Source: an uncultured Elusimicrobium sp.
Lineage (GTDB): Bacteria; Elusimicrobiota; Elusimicrobia; Elusimicrobiales; Elusimicrobiaceae
Direction of reading: 5' to 3'
Assembly: GCA_937891135.1 (NCBI GenBank)
Contig: CALAFB010000082.1
Span: 62,001-126,000 of the forward strand
Length of the DNA: 64,000 nucleotides
Shown here: piece by piece, positions 45,214 to 54,526 of the stretch
How positions within the stretch are numbered: position 1 is the first letter of the stretch
Layout of the letters: each line of letters begins with the position of its first letter
Notes under the pieces: model-generated
Told to the model about the DNA's origin: nothing
Databases searched by the model: none
What the model saw: only the letters and a program-made list of their open reading frames with translations
Program-made: the position numbers and the translations under genes

Positions 45214-45430
45214 CTGTTTTTGGAAGCCGTAGAAGATACGGTGCGCTGTAGGAGAAAACTTACAGCACGCGACGCCAAGAACATCCGGTATTAGGCGCAA
45301 TGTGAACGGACTAATTACCCGTTTGTGTTGTGCCGAGCGTTTTCCATTTATGTGGAACTCCACGGCTGTTATATTGGGTTAGCGTCGCGTTGGCCTTGTG
45401 TAAGTAGCCGTATTTATATTCCTTAAACAG
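45214..45430 (+). promoter_or_regulatory. Pilin leader RNA, copy 5
   Basis: -10 TATAAT at 45192-45197, closing helix CTGTTTTTGG (45214-45223) with CCTTAAACAG (45421-45430). A CGCGACGC (45268-45275) is perfectly complementary to A' GCGTCGCG (45382-45389). B0 AACATCCG (45280-45287), B ACGGCTG (45362-45368), B' AGCCGT (45406-45411). Here the Shine-Dalgarno is TAAGGA (45447-45452) and the anti-SD has changed to TCCTTA (45420-45425), keeping the complement. Confidence 0.77.
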
Positions 45431-45460
45431 AGAATTGAAAACAAACTAAGGAGTATAAAA

Positions 45461-45991
45461 ATGAAAAATAAAAATACCCGGCAGGGTAATATGCAAAGTT
45501 GTTTCCCCAAAGGTTTTACGCTAATAGAACTTTTGGTAGTTGTACTGATTATTGGTATTTTGGCAGCGGTAGCGTTGCCGCAATACCAAAAAGCGGTTAG
45601 AAAAGCGCAACTTATGCAAAGCGTGGTTTTGGTTGAAAATATCATGCAAGCTATTGACCGTTATATACTAGAAAATGGGTTCCAAGATGTTGTATTTTTT
45701 GATGTAAGTGGGAAAAACGGTTCAGTAACAGATACTCACTTGCTAGATATAGAGGTGCCCACAGCAGAACTGAAAGCAAAGGATTTGTATGGATTTGCAA
45801 GATGCGATTTGGCCAATGAATACGGAGACCCCACAGAATGTTACTTGAGTTTTCCAGATTATGCAGACCTCGTTCCTATTAAATGTGCGTCTGACGGAAA
45901 ATGGCATAAAATCTGCCAAAATGATGAAAAACTTTGTAATGCTATTGGTTGGACATATCAAGCAAGTTATGAAGACCCTTGTGCCAGTTAG
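45461..45991 (+). CDS. Type IV pilin-like protein
   Basis: 176 residues beginning [18 protein letters not shown] then [18 protein letters not shown] and [11 protein letters not shown]. The leader peptide looks like a fusion of the two leader types seen here (TRxG and NSCFxKG). The globular part has paired cysteines ([36 protein letters not shown]). TAAGGAG lies 8 bases before the ATG. It is convergent with dnaE with a strong hairpin in between. Confidence 0.85.
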   Translation: MKNKNTRQGNMQSCFPKGFTLIELLVVVLIIGILAAVALPQYQKAVRKAQLMQSVVLVENIMQAIDRYILENGFQDVVFFDVSGKNGSVTDTHLLDIEVPTAELKAKDLYGFARCDLANEYGDPTECYLSFPDYADLVPIKCASDGKWHKICQNDEKLCNAIGWTYQASYEDPCAS

Positions 45992-46022
45992 TGTATCTTT
46001 TACTTAACCTAAATCAGACGCT

Positions 46023-46057
46023 CATATAACCCGCTCTTTAAAAGAGCGGGTTATATG
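46023..46057. terminator. Bidirectional terminator between pilin and dnaE
   Basis: Perfect 17-bp arms CATATAACCCGCTCTTT / AAAGAGCGGGTTATATG with a 1-base gap. Confidence 0.8.
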
Positions 46058-46074
46058 AAAGGGATACGTGTGTA

Positions 46075-49000
46075 TTAACGGAAACTCCACGCGTTGCCCA
46101 TGGTGTTTTCTATGTATTCTAGGAGCCCTTTGTGTAAGTAAATGCGCTTGCTGGTTTTAATGCGGTGAATTTTTTGGGGATTCTCTTTAGAAGGTACTTC
46201 TAAATACACTACCGTGGTGCCTTTGGTTTGGTCCAAATAGTGTTTCAGTTTTTCCAGGCCAAATTTAGGGTATCCGGCCGGGATACGAATTGTAAATTCA
46301 TTGGCGGCGGAGGCAATCAGTTCGGTTACGTCGCTTACGTCTTTTAAATTCAGTTCTACGCGGGCGCTTTCATCATCCACCTTAATATCCCCCATAAAGT
46401 TTAAGATAGCATTGGGGGCCAATTTGTCTGCCAGTTCAGCGTATACTTTGGCAAAACAGTTGACGGATAAAGACCCGGTACAATCCTCAATCACAAACTG
46501 GCACCATTCTTTTTTCTCTTTATTTTGACGTTTTTTAAATAATGTAATAATCCCTAGTACATTTAAACGCCCGCTGGCTTTTCCGTCTAGAATATCAATA
46601 ATGGGCGTACATTTAAGATGCGCCAGGTTGGCCTGGTATTTGGCGATGGGGTGCCCGCTAAAAAACAACCCTAATACTTCTTTTTCGTTAAACAATAATT
46701 CTTTTTGCGTAAGCGGACGCACTTTAACAGGTTCCGGTTTTTTGACGCTTAGCACGGTGGAAAAGTCATCCCCAAATAAATTGCCCACGTTATTTTCTTT
46801 TTCTTTGGCAATTAAGTGCGCTACGTCTACCGCATTATCAATGTTGGCTAAAATGTGTGCCCGGCTTTCTTTGGGGTCTTTGCCGGGAAATAAACTATCT
46901 AACGCGCCGGCTTTAGCTAAACTTTCAATCGTTTTTTTATTGGCTTGGAATAAATCAATGCGCGCGCATAAATCATCTAAAGACGTATACGGCCCGTCTT
47001 TTTCACGCTCTTTAACAATAGAAATGCACCCTTCCGTGCCCGCATTTTTAATGGCTTCCAGCGCATAGCGGATGTATTCTTTGCCGTCCTTTTGCTCTAC
47101 GGAAAATTCCGGCTGAGACGCATTTACATCCGGCGGCAACGTCTCAAACCCCATTTTACGGGCTTCTTCCAAATATGTAACAATTTTATTTTCTTTGTCT
47201 TCGGCCCCAATGGCGTTGTGCCCAATTTCGTTAGTTAAGGCAGAGCACATAAACTCAATCGGATAATTGGCTTTAAGATACGCTGTTTGATACGTTACCA
47301 AGGCATACGCATAGGAGTGGGATTTATTAAACCCATACCCGGCAAACGCTTTCATTTGTTCATAAATATGCGTGGCGATTTTTTCGGAAATTTTATTTTT
47401 AGCACACCCTTCCACAAATTTTTTACCAAACTTTTCCATGACGTCCAGTTTCTTTTTCCCCATGGCTTTGCGTAGTGTATCGGCCTCGCCGGGGGTAAAC
47501 CCACCTAAAAGTTTGGAAATCTGCATGATTTGCTCTTGGTACACCATACAACCGTATGTATCTTTTAATACTTCTTCCAAAAGCGGCGTTTCATACGTAA
47601 TTTTTTCCTGCCCGTTTTTGCGCCGCACGAACATATCCATCATGCCCGATTCCATCGGCCCCGGGCGGTACAACGCTACAAGCGCGGACAAATCACTAAA
47701 TTCACTAGGTTGGATTTTTTTAATTAAATCACGCATGCCGCCGCTTTCTAACTGGAAAATTCCCAGCGTTTTACATGCGGAAAGCATATCATACGTCTTT
47801 TTGTCATCTAGCGGGATTTGGTTAATGTCAAAATCCGGGTTGTGGCGGGCACGAACCATTTTTTCGGCGTTATCAATAACGGTTAAGGTACGTAACCCCA
47901 AAAAGTCCATTTTAAGGAGCCCTAAGTTAGAGCACGGCTCCCCTTCAAATTGCGTAGTAATAGATTCTTTGGCCCCGCGGGCTAAAGGAACATATTCGCT
48001 GACCGGGTCGCGCGTAATGAGTACGCCGGCCGCGTGAATCCCCGTGTGGCGTTTGAGTCCTTCCAACTTACGGGCCATATCGTACAATTTTTTGGCTTGC
48101 GGGTTGGTATCAATGGCGTTTTTAAGTTCGTTAATTTCAAGGGCTTTTTCCAACGTCATTTTGGGGTCATTGGGAATCATTTTGGTTAAACGGTTGGCTT
48201 CGGCAAGCGGCACTTCCATGGCGCGGGCCACGTCTTTAAGTACCAGTTTGGCCTTCATCGTTCCAAACGTAATAATTTGCGACACCCGGTCTGCCCCGTA
48301 TTTACCGCGCACGTAATCAATTACGCGTTCGCGCCCGGCGTCAGACATATCAATATCCAAATCCGGCATGCTGACACGGTCCGGGTTTAAAAAGCGTTCA
48401 AATAAGAGTTTATTGACAATCGGGTCAATGCGTGTAATATCCAAACTATACGCCACTAAGGACCCGGCCCCGGACCCGCGCCCCGGCCCTATTGGGATTC
48501 CGTTGGCACGTGCCCAGTTAATAAAATCACTCACAATTAAAAAGTAGCAGTCAAAGCCCATGGTAATAATGACGTTGAACTCGTACTCTAATTGTTTCCA
48601 ATAATGCTCCGGCACGTTGCCGTGCATTTTCTGAACTAGGCCCTTGCGGCATAAATCTTTAAAATACTCGGCCGAGTTGGGAAACTCCGGCGGGATATCA
48701 AACTTCGGTAAAATAAAACCGTGTTTGGGGAATTGTAAATCACACTTTTCGGCAACCGCTAATGTGTTGCTACAAGCTTCGGGCGTGTGGGAAAATAAGC
48801 CGCACATTTCATCCGGCGATTTAAAATACAACTCGTGGGACATTTGCATGCGGTGCGGGTCATTTAAGGTTTTTCCCGTAGCAATACACACGTGAATATC
48901 GTGGGCTTCCCAATCTTCTTTTTTTTCGTAGTGGCAATCATTGGTGGCAACCAGCGGAATCCCTGTCCGTTTGGCTACGTCTTTAAGTAAGGGAATGGAT

Positions 49001-49566
49001 TCTATTTCTTCGCGGATGCCGTGGTCCATGAGTTCTATATAATAGTTCCCTTTGCCAAAAATGTCTTCGTATTGTTTAGCAAACGCGCAGGCTTTGTCAA
49101 ACCCGTTTACGCTGCGTACATATTGGGACAAGAGCCCTTTTAAACAGCCGGATAAACATAACAGCCCACCGGAATGTTTGGCAAGTAGTTCCGTATCAAT
49201 ACGCGGGTGATAATAAAACCCGTTTACCCACGCAAGAGAATTTAATTTGACTAAATTTTGATATCCTTCGTGGTTGCGGGCTAGCAAGGTAAGGTGCCCG
49301 GTAAGGGATTTATCTTTGACGTTATATTTCCCTTCCGTAACGTAAAACTCGCACCCCACGAGCGGTTTTAATCCTGCTGCCGTAGCAGATTCATAAAAAT
49401 CCAACGCGCCGTACATATTTCCGTGGTCCGTAAGGCCCATCGCTTTAATACCTTGTGCGGCTAACCCTTGCAAGAATTTGGACGGTTTGTGGTTTTCGGA
49501 AATGCGGAGCATACCGTCCAATAACGAATAGTCGCTATGGTTGTGGAGTTGTACAAATTCTGCCAT
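46075..49566 (-). CDS. dnaE: DNA polymerase III alpha subunit
   Basis: About 1163 residues from the ATG at 49566 (MAEFVQLHNHSDYSLLDG); an in-frame TTG at 49578 is less likely. N-terminal PHP domain, polymerase palm with catalytic acidic residues in MPDLDIDMSD, GPGRGSGAGSLVAYSL, GIHAAGVLITRDP, KMDFLGLRTLTVID, helix-hairpin-helix and an OB fold (RLNVLGIITLFKKRQNKEKK) near the C-terminus. Replicative polymerase of the holoenzyme. Monocistronic and divergent from the Nudix gene. Confidence 0.97.
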   Translation of the reverse strand: MAEFVQLHNHSDYSLLDGMLRISENHKPSKFLQGLAAQGIKAMGLTDHGNMYGALDFYESATAAGLKPLVGCEFYVTEGKYNVKDKSLTGHLTLLARNHEGYQNLVKLNSLAWVNGFYYHPRIDTELLAKHSGGLLCLSGCLKGLLSQYVRSVNGFDKACAFAKQYEDIFGKGNYYIELMDHGIREEIESIPLLKDVAKRTGIPLVATNDCHYEKKEDWEAHDIHVCIATGKTLNDPHRMQMSHELYFKSPDEMCGLFSHTPEACSNTLAVAEKCDLQFPKHGFILPKFDIPPEFPNSAEYFKDLCRKGLVQKMHGNVPEHYWKQLEYEFNVIITMGFDCYFLIVSDFINWARANGIPIGPGRGSGAGSLVAYSLDITRIDPIVNKLLFERFLNPDRVSMPDLDIDMSDAGRERVIDYVRGKYGADRVSQIITFGTMKAKLVLKDVARAMEVPLAEANRLTKMIPNDPKMTLEKALEINELKNAIDTNPQAKKLYDMARKLEGLKRHTGIHAAGVLITRDPVSEYVPLARGAKESITTQFEGEPCSNLGLLKMDFLGLRTLTVIDNAEKMVRARHNPDFDINQIPLDDKKTYDMLSACKTLGIFQLESGGMRDLIKKIQPSEFSDLSALVALYRPGPMESGMMDMFVRRKNGQEKITYETPLLEEVLKDTYGCMVYQEQIMQISKLLGGFTPGEADTLRKAMGKKKLDVMEKFGKKFVEGCAKNKISEKIATHIYEQMKAFAGYGFNKSHSYAYALVTYQTAYLKANYPIEFMCSALTNEIGHNAIGAEDKENKIVTYLEEARKMGFETLPPDVNASQPEFSVEQKDGKEYIRYALEAIKNAGTEGCISIVKEREKDGPYTSLDDLCARIDLFQANKKTIESLAKAGALDSLFPGKDPKESRAHILANIDNAVDVAHLIAKEKENNVGNLFGDDFSTVLSVKKPEPVKVRPLTQKELLFNEKEVLGLFFSGHPIAKYQANLAHLKCTPIIDILDGKASGRLNVLGIITLFKKRQNKEKKEWCQFVIEDCTGSLSVNCFAKVYAELADKLAPNAILNFMGDIKVDDESARVELNLKDVSDVTELIASAANEFTIRIPAGYPKFGLEKLKHYLDQTKGTTVVYLEVPSKENPQKIHRIKTSKRIYLHKGLLEYIENTMGNAWSFR

Positions 49567-49596
49567 AAGAAAGTCCAAATTTTATAAGATGTGCTT

Positions 49597-50133
49597 ATGA
49601 AACATTATAGTAAATTAAAAGAAACAAAAATTGCCAGCAAAACGTTATTTAAGGGCATTGTCGGCGTAAAATTTGATACTGTAAAACTTATTAACGGCCA
49701 TACCGCCACACGCCTATATTTAGACCATAAAGGGGCTAGTGCCGTATTGCCTGTAGAAGGGGAATATATCTATTTAGTACAACAATACCGCTATCCGGTG
49801 GGTAGAGTAACGTGGGAAATCCCGGCCGGCAAGCGTGAAAAAGACCAAACATTCGCGCAATGTGCCCGGGCCGAGTTAAAACAAGAAACCGGGATGACGG
49901 CGCGCAGCCTCAAAAAGGTGCTGATGTTTCATCCGTCCAATGCGTTTTCCAGCGAAGAACTGCACCTATATGTAGCCACAGGGCTCAAGCGCGGAAAGGA
50001 CAGCCCGGATGAGGACGAATTTATCAACTTAAAAAAATTTCCCCTTTCCCATGCATACCGCATGCTTGAAAAAGGGGAAATTAACGACGCCAAAACCATT
50101 ATTATGCTGCAATGGTGGAAGTTGCACAAATAA
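49597..50133 (+). CDS. Nudix hydrolase (ADP-ribose pyrophosphatase-like), altered Nudix box
   Basis: 178 residues from the ATG at 49597 (MKHYSKLKETK); a GTG two codons upstream is also in frame. The fold is that of ADP-sugar pyrophosphatases: YLVQQYRYPVGRVTWEIPAG precedes the Nudix box GKREKDQTFAQCARAELK, then QETGM. Compared with GX5EX7REUXEEXGU, the first Glu is Gln, the Arg is Ala and one of the Glu pair is Gln, while the other two Glu remain. Activity is therefore uncertain. It faces the convergent pilin at 50170. Confidence 0.82.
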   Translation: MKHYSKLKETKIASKTLFKGIVGVKFDTVKLINGHTATRLYLDHKGASAVLPVEGEYIYLVQQYRYPVGRVTWEIPAGKREKDQTFAQCARAELKQETGMTARSLKKVLMFHPSNAFSSEELHLYVATGLKRGKDSPDEDEFINLKKFPLSHAYRMLEKGEINDAKTIIMLQWWKLHK

Positions 50134-50169
50134 CCAATTGTTTTTATGAAGGTTTGTAGTTTTTGAGCA

Positions 50170-50931
50170 TTATTTAGAACATAATTCACTCCAGACATTG
50201 TCTCCAACTCGATTAGGATAACCCAGTTTAGCGCATCTGTCGCAAGAATAAAACTGGGAGCAAAAGAATCCACTAACCGGCATTCTTGTTTCCGACATGG
50301 TGTGATCTGGATTATATGTTCGCTTTTCAATTACGCTAGACGGAGCATAGTAATACACAAACATTTTGGTGCCAGAATTAGTAGTAGCAGATACATCGGC
50401 TGAAGATATTCTATACTCACAAGATGTATCATTATTGCCAAATATTCCAGGAATTAGTTTGCAGGCGGGTATTTCTATGTCTAATTCATCAAGACTACAA
50501 GTTCCATCATGTTGTAGTTTACAAGCAGCCGCTGCAGTACCAATGGCTTTCATTGTAGTTTCATATTCCGCTACACGTGCCTTTATTACAGCTTTATTAT
50601 ATTGTGGTAATGCCACAGCTGCTAAAATACCGATGATTAGTACGACTACCAACAGTTCTATGAGCGTAAAACCGCCAAGATTCCCCCTCATCCCGGTGCT
50701 AACGCACGCGGCCTTCTCCCTCATGGGGAAGGATTCCCTCTCCCTAGAGGGAGAGGATGTCCGTAGGACAGGTGAGGGGGAATTGAATGAGGTCATCCTG
50801 AAAAGTTTCTGTTCAGGATCTTCTCCTTGTGATTTACAAGCGGATGAGATGCTGAGCAACAACTTTTCAGCATGACGATTAGGTGTACTTGTTTGTTGCG
50901 TTTCACCCCGCCGGGTATTTGTATTTTTCAT
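50170..50931 (-). CDS. Type IV pilin-like protein with repeat-derived N-terminal extension
   Basis: A 253-residue frame starting MKNTNTRRGETQQ after AAGGAAA. The pilin helix ([29 protein letters not shown]) begins about 88 residues in, because two repeats are read in frame before it. The ATG at 50689-50691 at the repeat edge would yield MRGNLGG before the Phe, a normal short leader, as in the pilin at 21.3 kb. The C-terminal domain is Cys-rich (GTCSLDELDIEIPACKLI, FFCSQFYSCDRCAKLG). Convergent with the Nudix gene. Confidence 0.77.
   Translation of the reverse strand: MKNTNTRRGETQQTSTPNRHAEKLLLSISSACKSQGEDPEQKLFRMTSFNSPSPVLRTSSPSRERESFPMREKAACVSTGMRGNLGGFTLIELLVVVLIIGILAAVALPQYNKAVIKARVAEYETTMKAIGTAAAACKLQHDGTCSLDELDIEIPACKLIPGIFGNNDTSCEYRISSADVSATTNSGTKMFVYYYAPSSVIEKRTYNPDHTMSETRMPVSGFFCSQFYSCDRCAKLGYPNRVGDNVWSELCSK
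50683..50780. repeat. Palindromic repeat, type 1, inside a pilin gene
   Basis: Begins CCCCCTCATCC and ends GGTGAGGGGG, so its ends are inverted repeats; internal hairpins TTCTCCCTCATGGGGAA-like and TCCCTCTCCC/GAGGGAGAGG. Same family as the first unit at 21761. Confidence 0.75.
50792..50876. repeat. Palindromic repeat, type 2, inside a pilin gene
   Basis: Ends GTCATCCTGAAAAGTT and AACTTTTCAGCATGAC are near-perfect inverted repeats around a core with TTCAGGATCTTCTCC and GATGCTGAGCAACAA. Relatives are at about 21865-21941 and 58424-58504. Confidence 0.78.
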
Positions 50932-50946
50932 GTGTTATTTCCTTAT

Positions 50947-51174
50947 TTTAAGTTGCCGAGCCCAAACAAAAACGGCTACTTTGCGTGAGCTAATGCAAGT
51001 AACCCAATACAAAATAACCGTGGACTGTCATTTCTTCAAATGGCAAACACTCAGCACAAAACAAACGGGTAATTAGTCCGTTTAAGTTGTGCCTTATACA
51101 GTTATTTTTGGACTTGCATTATGCCTGTATCACTACAAGCTCTTTGTGCCCCGTAGGCACAATTCCAAAAACAG
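50947..51174 (-). promoter_or_regulatory. Pilin leader RNA, copy 8
   Basis: Minus strand: CTGTTTTTGG (51165-51174) then hairpin TTGTGCC/GGGCACAA. A TAATGCAAGT (51112-51121) is perfectly complementary to A' ACTTGCATTA (50991-51000). B0 TAACTGT (51098-51104) and B ACGGTTA (51015-51021) have changed together relative to the consensus and still pair over 7 positions; B' AGCCGT (50972-50977) pairs with B through one G-U. The 3' closing strand and anti-SD are not clear. Confidence 0.7.
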
Positions 51175-51305
51175 AATGGAAATTTTTAATTACTACTTTC
51201 CCATTCTACATAATTTCTTTCTTGTTTGGGATATTTCATACAACTTGTAAAATGCTACAATACGTATCATTGCAATAATTCCCGCAAGTTTGGGGTTATA
51301 GGGAT

Positions 51306-52166
51306 ATGAAGAAACTAATTTTAGCCGGATTGTTGTTGTTCCCCTGGGGAACGGTTGTGCGCGCACAGGACGTGGCAACGGTTGCTGTGCTGTCTTATTC
51401 GGCGGATCAACTAGCCGCCAAATTTGAAGGAAAAAATCGTAAGGATATCGTAAAAGATATTTCTACTGTGCCTACGTATGAACGTACATTCACGTCGGCA
51501 GACGGTACGGAATATGAAGTGGTGCGGTATGGCAAAATGAGTGATGAATACCGCGTATTTTTGTTTCAATTTAAATGGCCGCAACCGCTGGTAGCCGTAG
51601 CGGATAATGCCAAAGGCGTGCTGGCTTTAAACGAAAAATACCAGTTAGACATTCCGCTTTCCCAGCAAGACCTTACCCGCCGTATGCGTAACCCGGTTAT
51701 TACAACGGTTACGGATGTAGCAAATAACACGGAATATCAGGCCTACCAAAACGGGCGTGAGTTTTATTTGTTCCAAAACGGGATGCTCGTGCAGGAATTT
51801 GATAACGCGCAGGACTTTTCGGCCTTTATGTCTGCCATAACGGCTTCTAATTCGGCGTATGCAGCCCAGCAGGCTCAAGAACAAACTGCGTTAGAACAAG
51901 CCCGGTTAAACCAACAAACTGCCTATAATAATGCCCATACCCGTACGTATTATTACGGACCGTCTTTGGGGACGGTTGTTGTAGGAGGAGTATTGTTGGA
52001 TTCTATATATCACCACCGTCATCACCGTCCGCCACACCATGTTTCCCCGCCGCCACACCGCAATCCTCCGTCGCGCCGCCCGGGTTTAACACCCCTTAGG
52101 CCTAGCGGACCCCCGCGCGGTACGCCGCTCATCCGGGATGTAGATGGTAAATTTATGCGGCACTAA
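51306..52166 (+). CDS. Secreted protein with His/Pro/Arg-rich tail, paralogue of the protein at 36510
   Basis: 286 residues. Signal peptide MKKLILAGLLLFPWGTVVRA then a domain clearly related to the gene at 36.5 kb: VAVLSYSADQLAAKFEGKNR, GTEYEVVRYGKMSDEYRVFLF, QAYQNGREFYLFQNGMLVQEF. It continues with an Ala/Gln coiled segment (AYAAQQAQEQTALEQARLNQ), a glycine-valine patch that could be membrane-associated, and a basic low-complexity tail (YHHRHHRPPHH). Function unknown. A hairpin terminator follows. Confidence 0.65.
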   Translation: MKKLILAGLLLFPWGTVVRAQDVATVAVLSYSADQLAAKFEGKNRKDIVKDISTVPTYERTFTSADGTEYEVVRYGKMSDEYRVFLFQFKWPQPLVAVADNAKGVLALNEKYQLDIPLSQQDLTRRMRNPVITTVTDVANNTEYQAYQNGREFYLFQNGMLVQEFDNAQDFSAFMSAITASNSAYAAQQAQEQTALEQARLNQQTAYNNAHTRTYYYGPSLGTVVVGGVLLDSIYHHRHHRPPHHVSPPPHRNPPSRRPGLTPLRPSGPPRGTPLIRDVDGKFMRH

Positions 52167-52170
52167 TTCA

Positions 52171-52206
52171 AAAAATACGCGTTCTAAAATAAGAACGCGT
52201 ATTTTT
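52171..52206 (+). terminator. Terminator between the secreted protein and the AI-2E operon
   Basis: 15-bp perfect arms AAAAATACGCGTTCT / AGAACGCGTATTTTT, the second ending in T5. It is immediately followed by the -10 box of the next operon. Confidence 0.85.
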
Positions 52207-52208
52207 GC

Positions 52209-52214
52209 TATACT
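52209..52214 (+). promoter_or_regulatory. -10 box of the recycling operon, leaderless arrangement
   Basis: TATACT ends exactly 6 bases before the ATG at 52221; no Shine-Dalgarno is visible between terminator and gene. Confidence 0.5.
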
Positions 52215-52220
52215 AATACT

Positions 52221-53234
52221 ATGACTAAAGAAACGGTTTCTAAATTTGCACCCATTAACACGATTTGTTTGCTAATTTTAGCCGCCAGTGCCGCTACCTG
52301 GGTATTGGTTTATACCAAAACGGTCTTAATGCCGTTTACGATTGCTTTGTTTATTTTTATGATCGCAAATGCATCGGCTACCTGGCTTAGGCAAAAATGG
52401 AAAGTGCCGTATCACTTGGGCATTGTGCTTAATTTTGTATTATTTATGACGGTAATTACGGCGGCGGCTTCTTTTATCTCTACGTCTATTGAAAGTTTTG
52501 TATCGGGGGCGGGTATTTATACAGACCGTTTAAACGATAGTTTGGATTGGGTTTTCAATAAAGCCGCCAATTATCATATTAACATCAATCCGGATTTTAT
52601 TACTGAAACCATTTCTAAAATTCCGGTACTAAATATGGTTAAAAGTGTGGGTAGTTTAATTGTGTCTTTATTTACCAATATTTTGCTGGTAACTTTGTTT
52701 GTGATTTTTATGTTTTTAGGTAATGCTTCGGCACAGAAACCGGCTTTTGTGGGAACCGTACAAAAACAAATTTCATTTTATTTGTTTGTTAAAATCAGCG
52801 TTTCCGTTTTAGCAGCACTATGTACGTGGCTGGTACTTAAAGTAGTGAATACGGAACTAGCCATGATGTTAGCGGTGCTTACTTTTATTTTGAATTTTAT
52901 TCCAAATATTGGGCCGTTAATTGCTACTTTGTCGCCGCTGCCGGTGTTATTTTTGCAATACGGGGTAGACTGGCACATGTTGCTTGTGCTTGTTTTATTA
53001 ACGGCGATACATTTTGTAATAGGTAATATTTTGGAAACGCGCTGGCTGGGTAAGGGTATGAATTTGAACCCGTTAGTCGTGGTGGCTTGTTTGATTTTTT
53101 GGGCTCTCGTGTGGGGGGTAATGGGGGCACTTCTTGCCGTACCGTTAACGGCCATTATTAAAATGGTACTGGAACAACATGAAACCACCCGGCCGATTTC
53201 CCGCGTATTGGGGGGAGAGTTATCATTACGATGA
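52221..53234 (+). CDS. AI-2E family transporter (PerM-like)
   Basis: 337 residues with about eight transmembrane helices in the AI-2E/PerM pattern, including a long central soluble stretch (SFVSGAGIYTDRLNDSLDWV), and the family signature FILNFIPNIGPLIATLSPLPV and GNILETRWLGKGMNLNPLVVV in two blocks. Substrates vary in the family (signals, ions, or unknown). First gene of an operon with ampG, overlapping it by 4 bases, so it may share a role with cell-wall recycling, but this is inference. Confidence 0.88.
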   Translation: MTKETVSKFAPINTICLLILAASAATWVLVYTKTVLMPFTIALFIFMIANASATWLRQKWKVPYHLGIVLNFVLFMTVITAAASFISTSIESFVSGAGIYTDRLNDSLDWVFNKAANYHININPDFITETISKIPVLNMVKSVGSLIVSLFTNILLVTLFVIFMFLGNASAQKPAFVGTVQKQISFYLFVKISVSVLAALCTWLVLKVVNTELAMMLAVLTFILNFIPNIGPLIATLSPLPVLFLQYGVDWHMLLVLVLLTAIHFVIGNILETRWLGKGMNLNPLVVVACLIFWALVWGVMGALLAVPLTAIIKMVLEQHETTRPISRVLGGELSLR

Positions 53235-54526
53235 AACAAAATCCGTGGTCGTATATCCCTACTTTGTATTTGGCAGAAGGGTTTCCGTATATTGTTATTA
53301 ACACAGTTTCTGTCATTTTATATGGTGCACTCGGGTATTCTAACGAACAAATTACCTTGTGGACGGGGTGGTTATACTTGCCGTGGGTACTTAAAATGTT
53401 TTGGAGCCCCGTAGTGGATGCAAGGTTCACTAAACGCCGTTGGTTGTTAGGGGCCCAGATGACGATGAGTGTAGTGCTTTTGGCAATTAGTTTGTTAATT
53501 TGTGTGAACGCATTATGGCACGCGCCCCAATTAGCCAACCCCTCTTTTTTCACTTTTTCTTTAATCGGATTTTTAATAGGAGCTTTTGTTTCTGCTACAC
53601 TAGATATTGCAACAGACGGTTATTACCTATTGGCTTTAACGCCGCAGGAGCAAGGATATTTCGTCGGAATACGGACTATTTTTTATCGCATCGCTATGAT
53701 TTTAGGAAGCGGGTTGCTCATTTCTGTTACCGGATACCTGGCCCAACACCAAGTTCCGGTGCCGTATAATTGGGCGGTTTTCTTTGGCGGATTAGCTGCT
53801 TTCTTTGGGTTTTGCGCGTTGTATCATACATCGGTTTTACCGCGCCCGGCTGCGGATAAACCCGCACAAGTACGCCAAACTACGGCTTGGAAGGAAGCCT
53901 TCGGTAGTTATTTTACCCAGCAAAACATCATATACATTTTGTTGTTTATTCTGCTATACCGTTTTGGAGAGGCTCTTTTGGAAAAAATGGTACCACTTTT
54001 CTTGTTAAAGCCGGCGGCCGAAGGGGCTTTGGGGATGTCTATGCAAGAATACGGGCTCATTAAAGGAACACTTGGGTTAGGAGCGATTATTGCCGGGAAT
54101 TTACTAGGGGGTTGGCTACTTGGTAAATTTGGATTTAAAAAATGTATTTGGCCGTTTGCGGTGGCCTTGGTACTTCCGAATGTTTTTTATGTATATTTGG
54201 CAACCGCTCGTCCGGGGCTTATAGTAGTGGCTATGCTTTTGACCTTGGAAAATTTAGGATATGGGCTAGCGATGATGGCACTTACCGTATTTATTATGTA
54301 TGTATCCCAAGGAAAATATAAAACATCCCACTATGCTATTTCTACCGGGATTATGGCCCTGGGAATGATGGCGCCGTCTATGCTTTCGGGCAAGATGCAA
54401 GCCGTACTAGGGTATCAGCAATTTTTTAGTGTAGCTTTTGTGATTAGTTTAGTTACTTTTTTAATTGTACCGCTTTCATTTAAAATTAAAGCCATTCAAC
54501 AAGCCGAAAATGCTTCCCGAAAATGA
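53231..54526 (+). CDS. ampG: AmpG-like muropeptide permease (MFS)
   Basis: 431 residues, 12 predicted helices. The N-terminal block YIPTLYLAEGFPYIVINTVSV and the WTGWLYLPWVLKMFWSPVVD signature are those of AmpG-type transporters importing GlcNAc-anhydroMurNAc peptides. The context confirms it: it is followed directly by murQ, anmK and nagZ, all cytoplasmic recycling enzymes, with overlapping starts. Confidence 0.88.
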   Translation: MKQNPWSYIPTLYLAEGFPYIVINTVSVILYGALGYSNEQITLWTGWLYLPWVLKMFWSPVVDARFTKRRWLLGAQMTMSVVLLAISLLICVNALWHAPQLANPSFFTFSLIGFLIGAFVSATLDIATDGYYLLALTPQEQGYFVGIRTIFYRIAMILGSGLLISVTGYLAQHQVPVPYNWAVFFGGLAAFFGFCALYHTSVLPRPAADKPAQVRQTTAWKEAFGSYFTQQNIIYILLFILLYRFGEALLEKMVPLFLLKPAAEGALGMSMQEYGLIKGTLGLGAIIAGNLLGGWLLGKFGFKKCIWPFAVALVLPNVFYVYLATARPGLIVVAMLLTLENLGYGLAMMALTVFIMYVSQGKYKTSHYAISTGIMALGMMAPSMLSGKMQAVLGYQQFFSVAFVISLVTFLIVPLSFKIKAIQQAENASRK

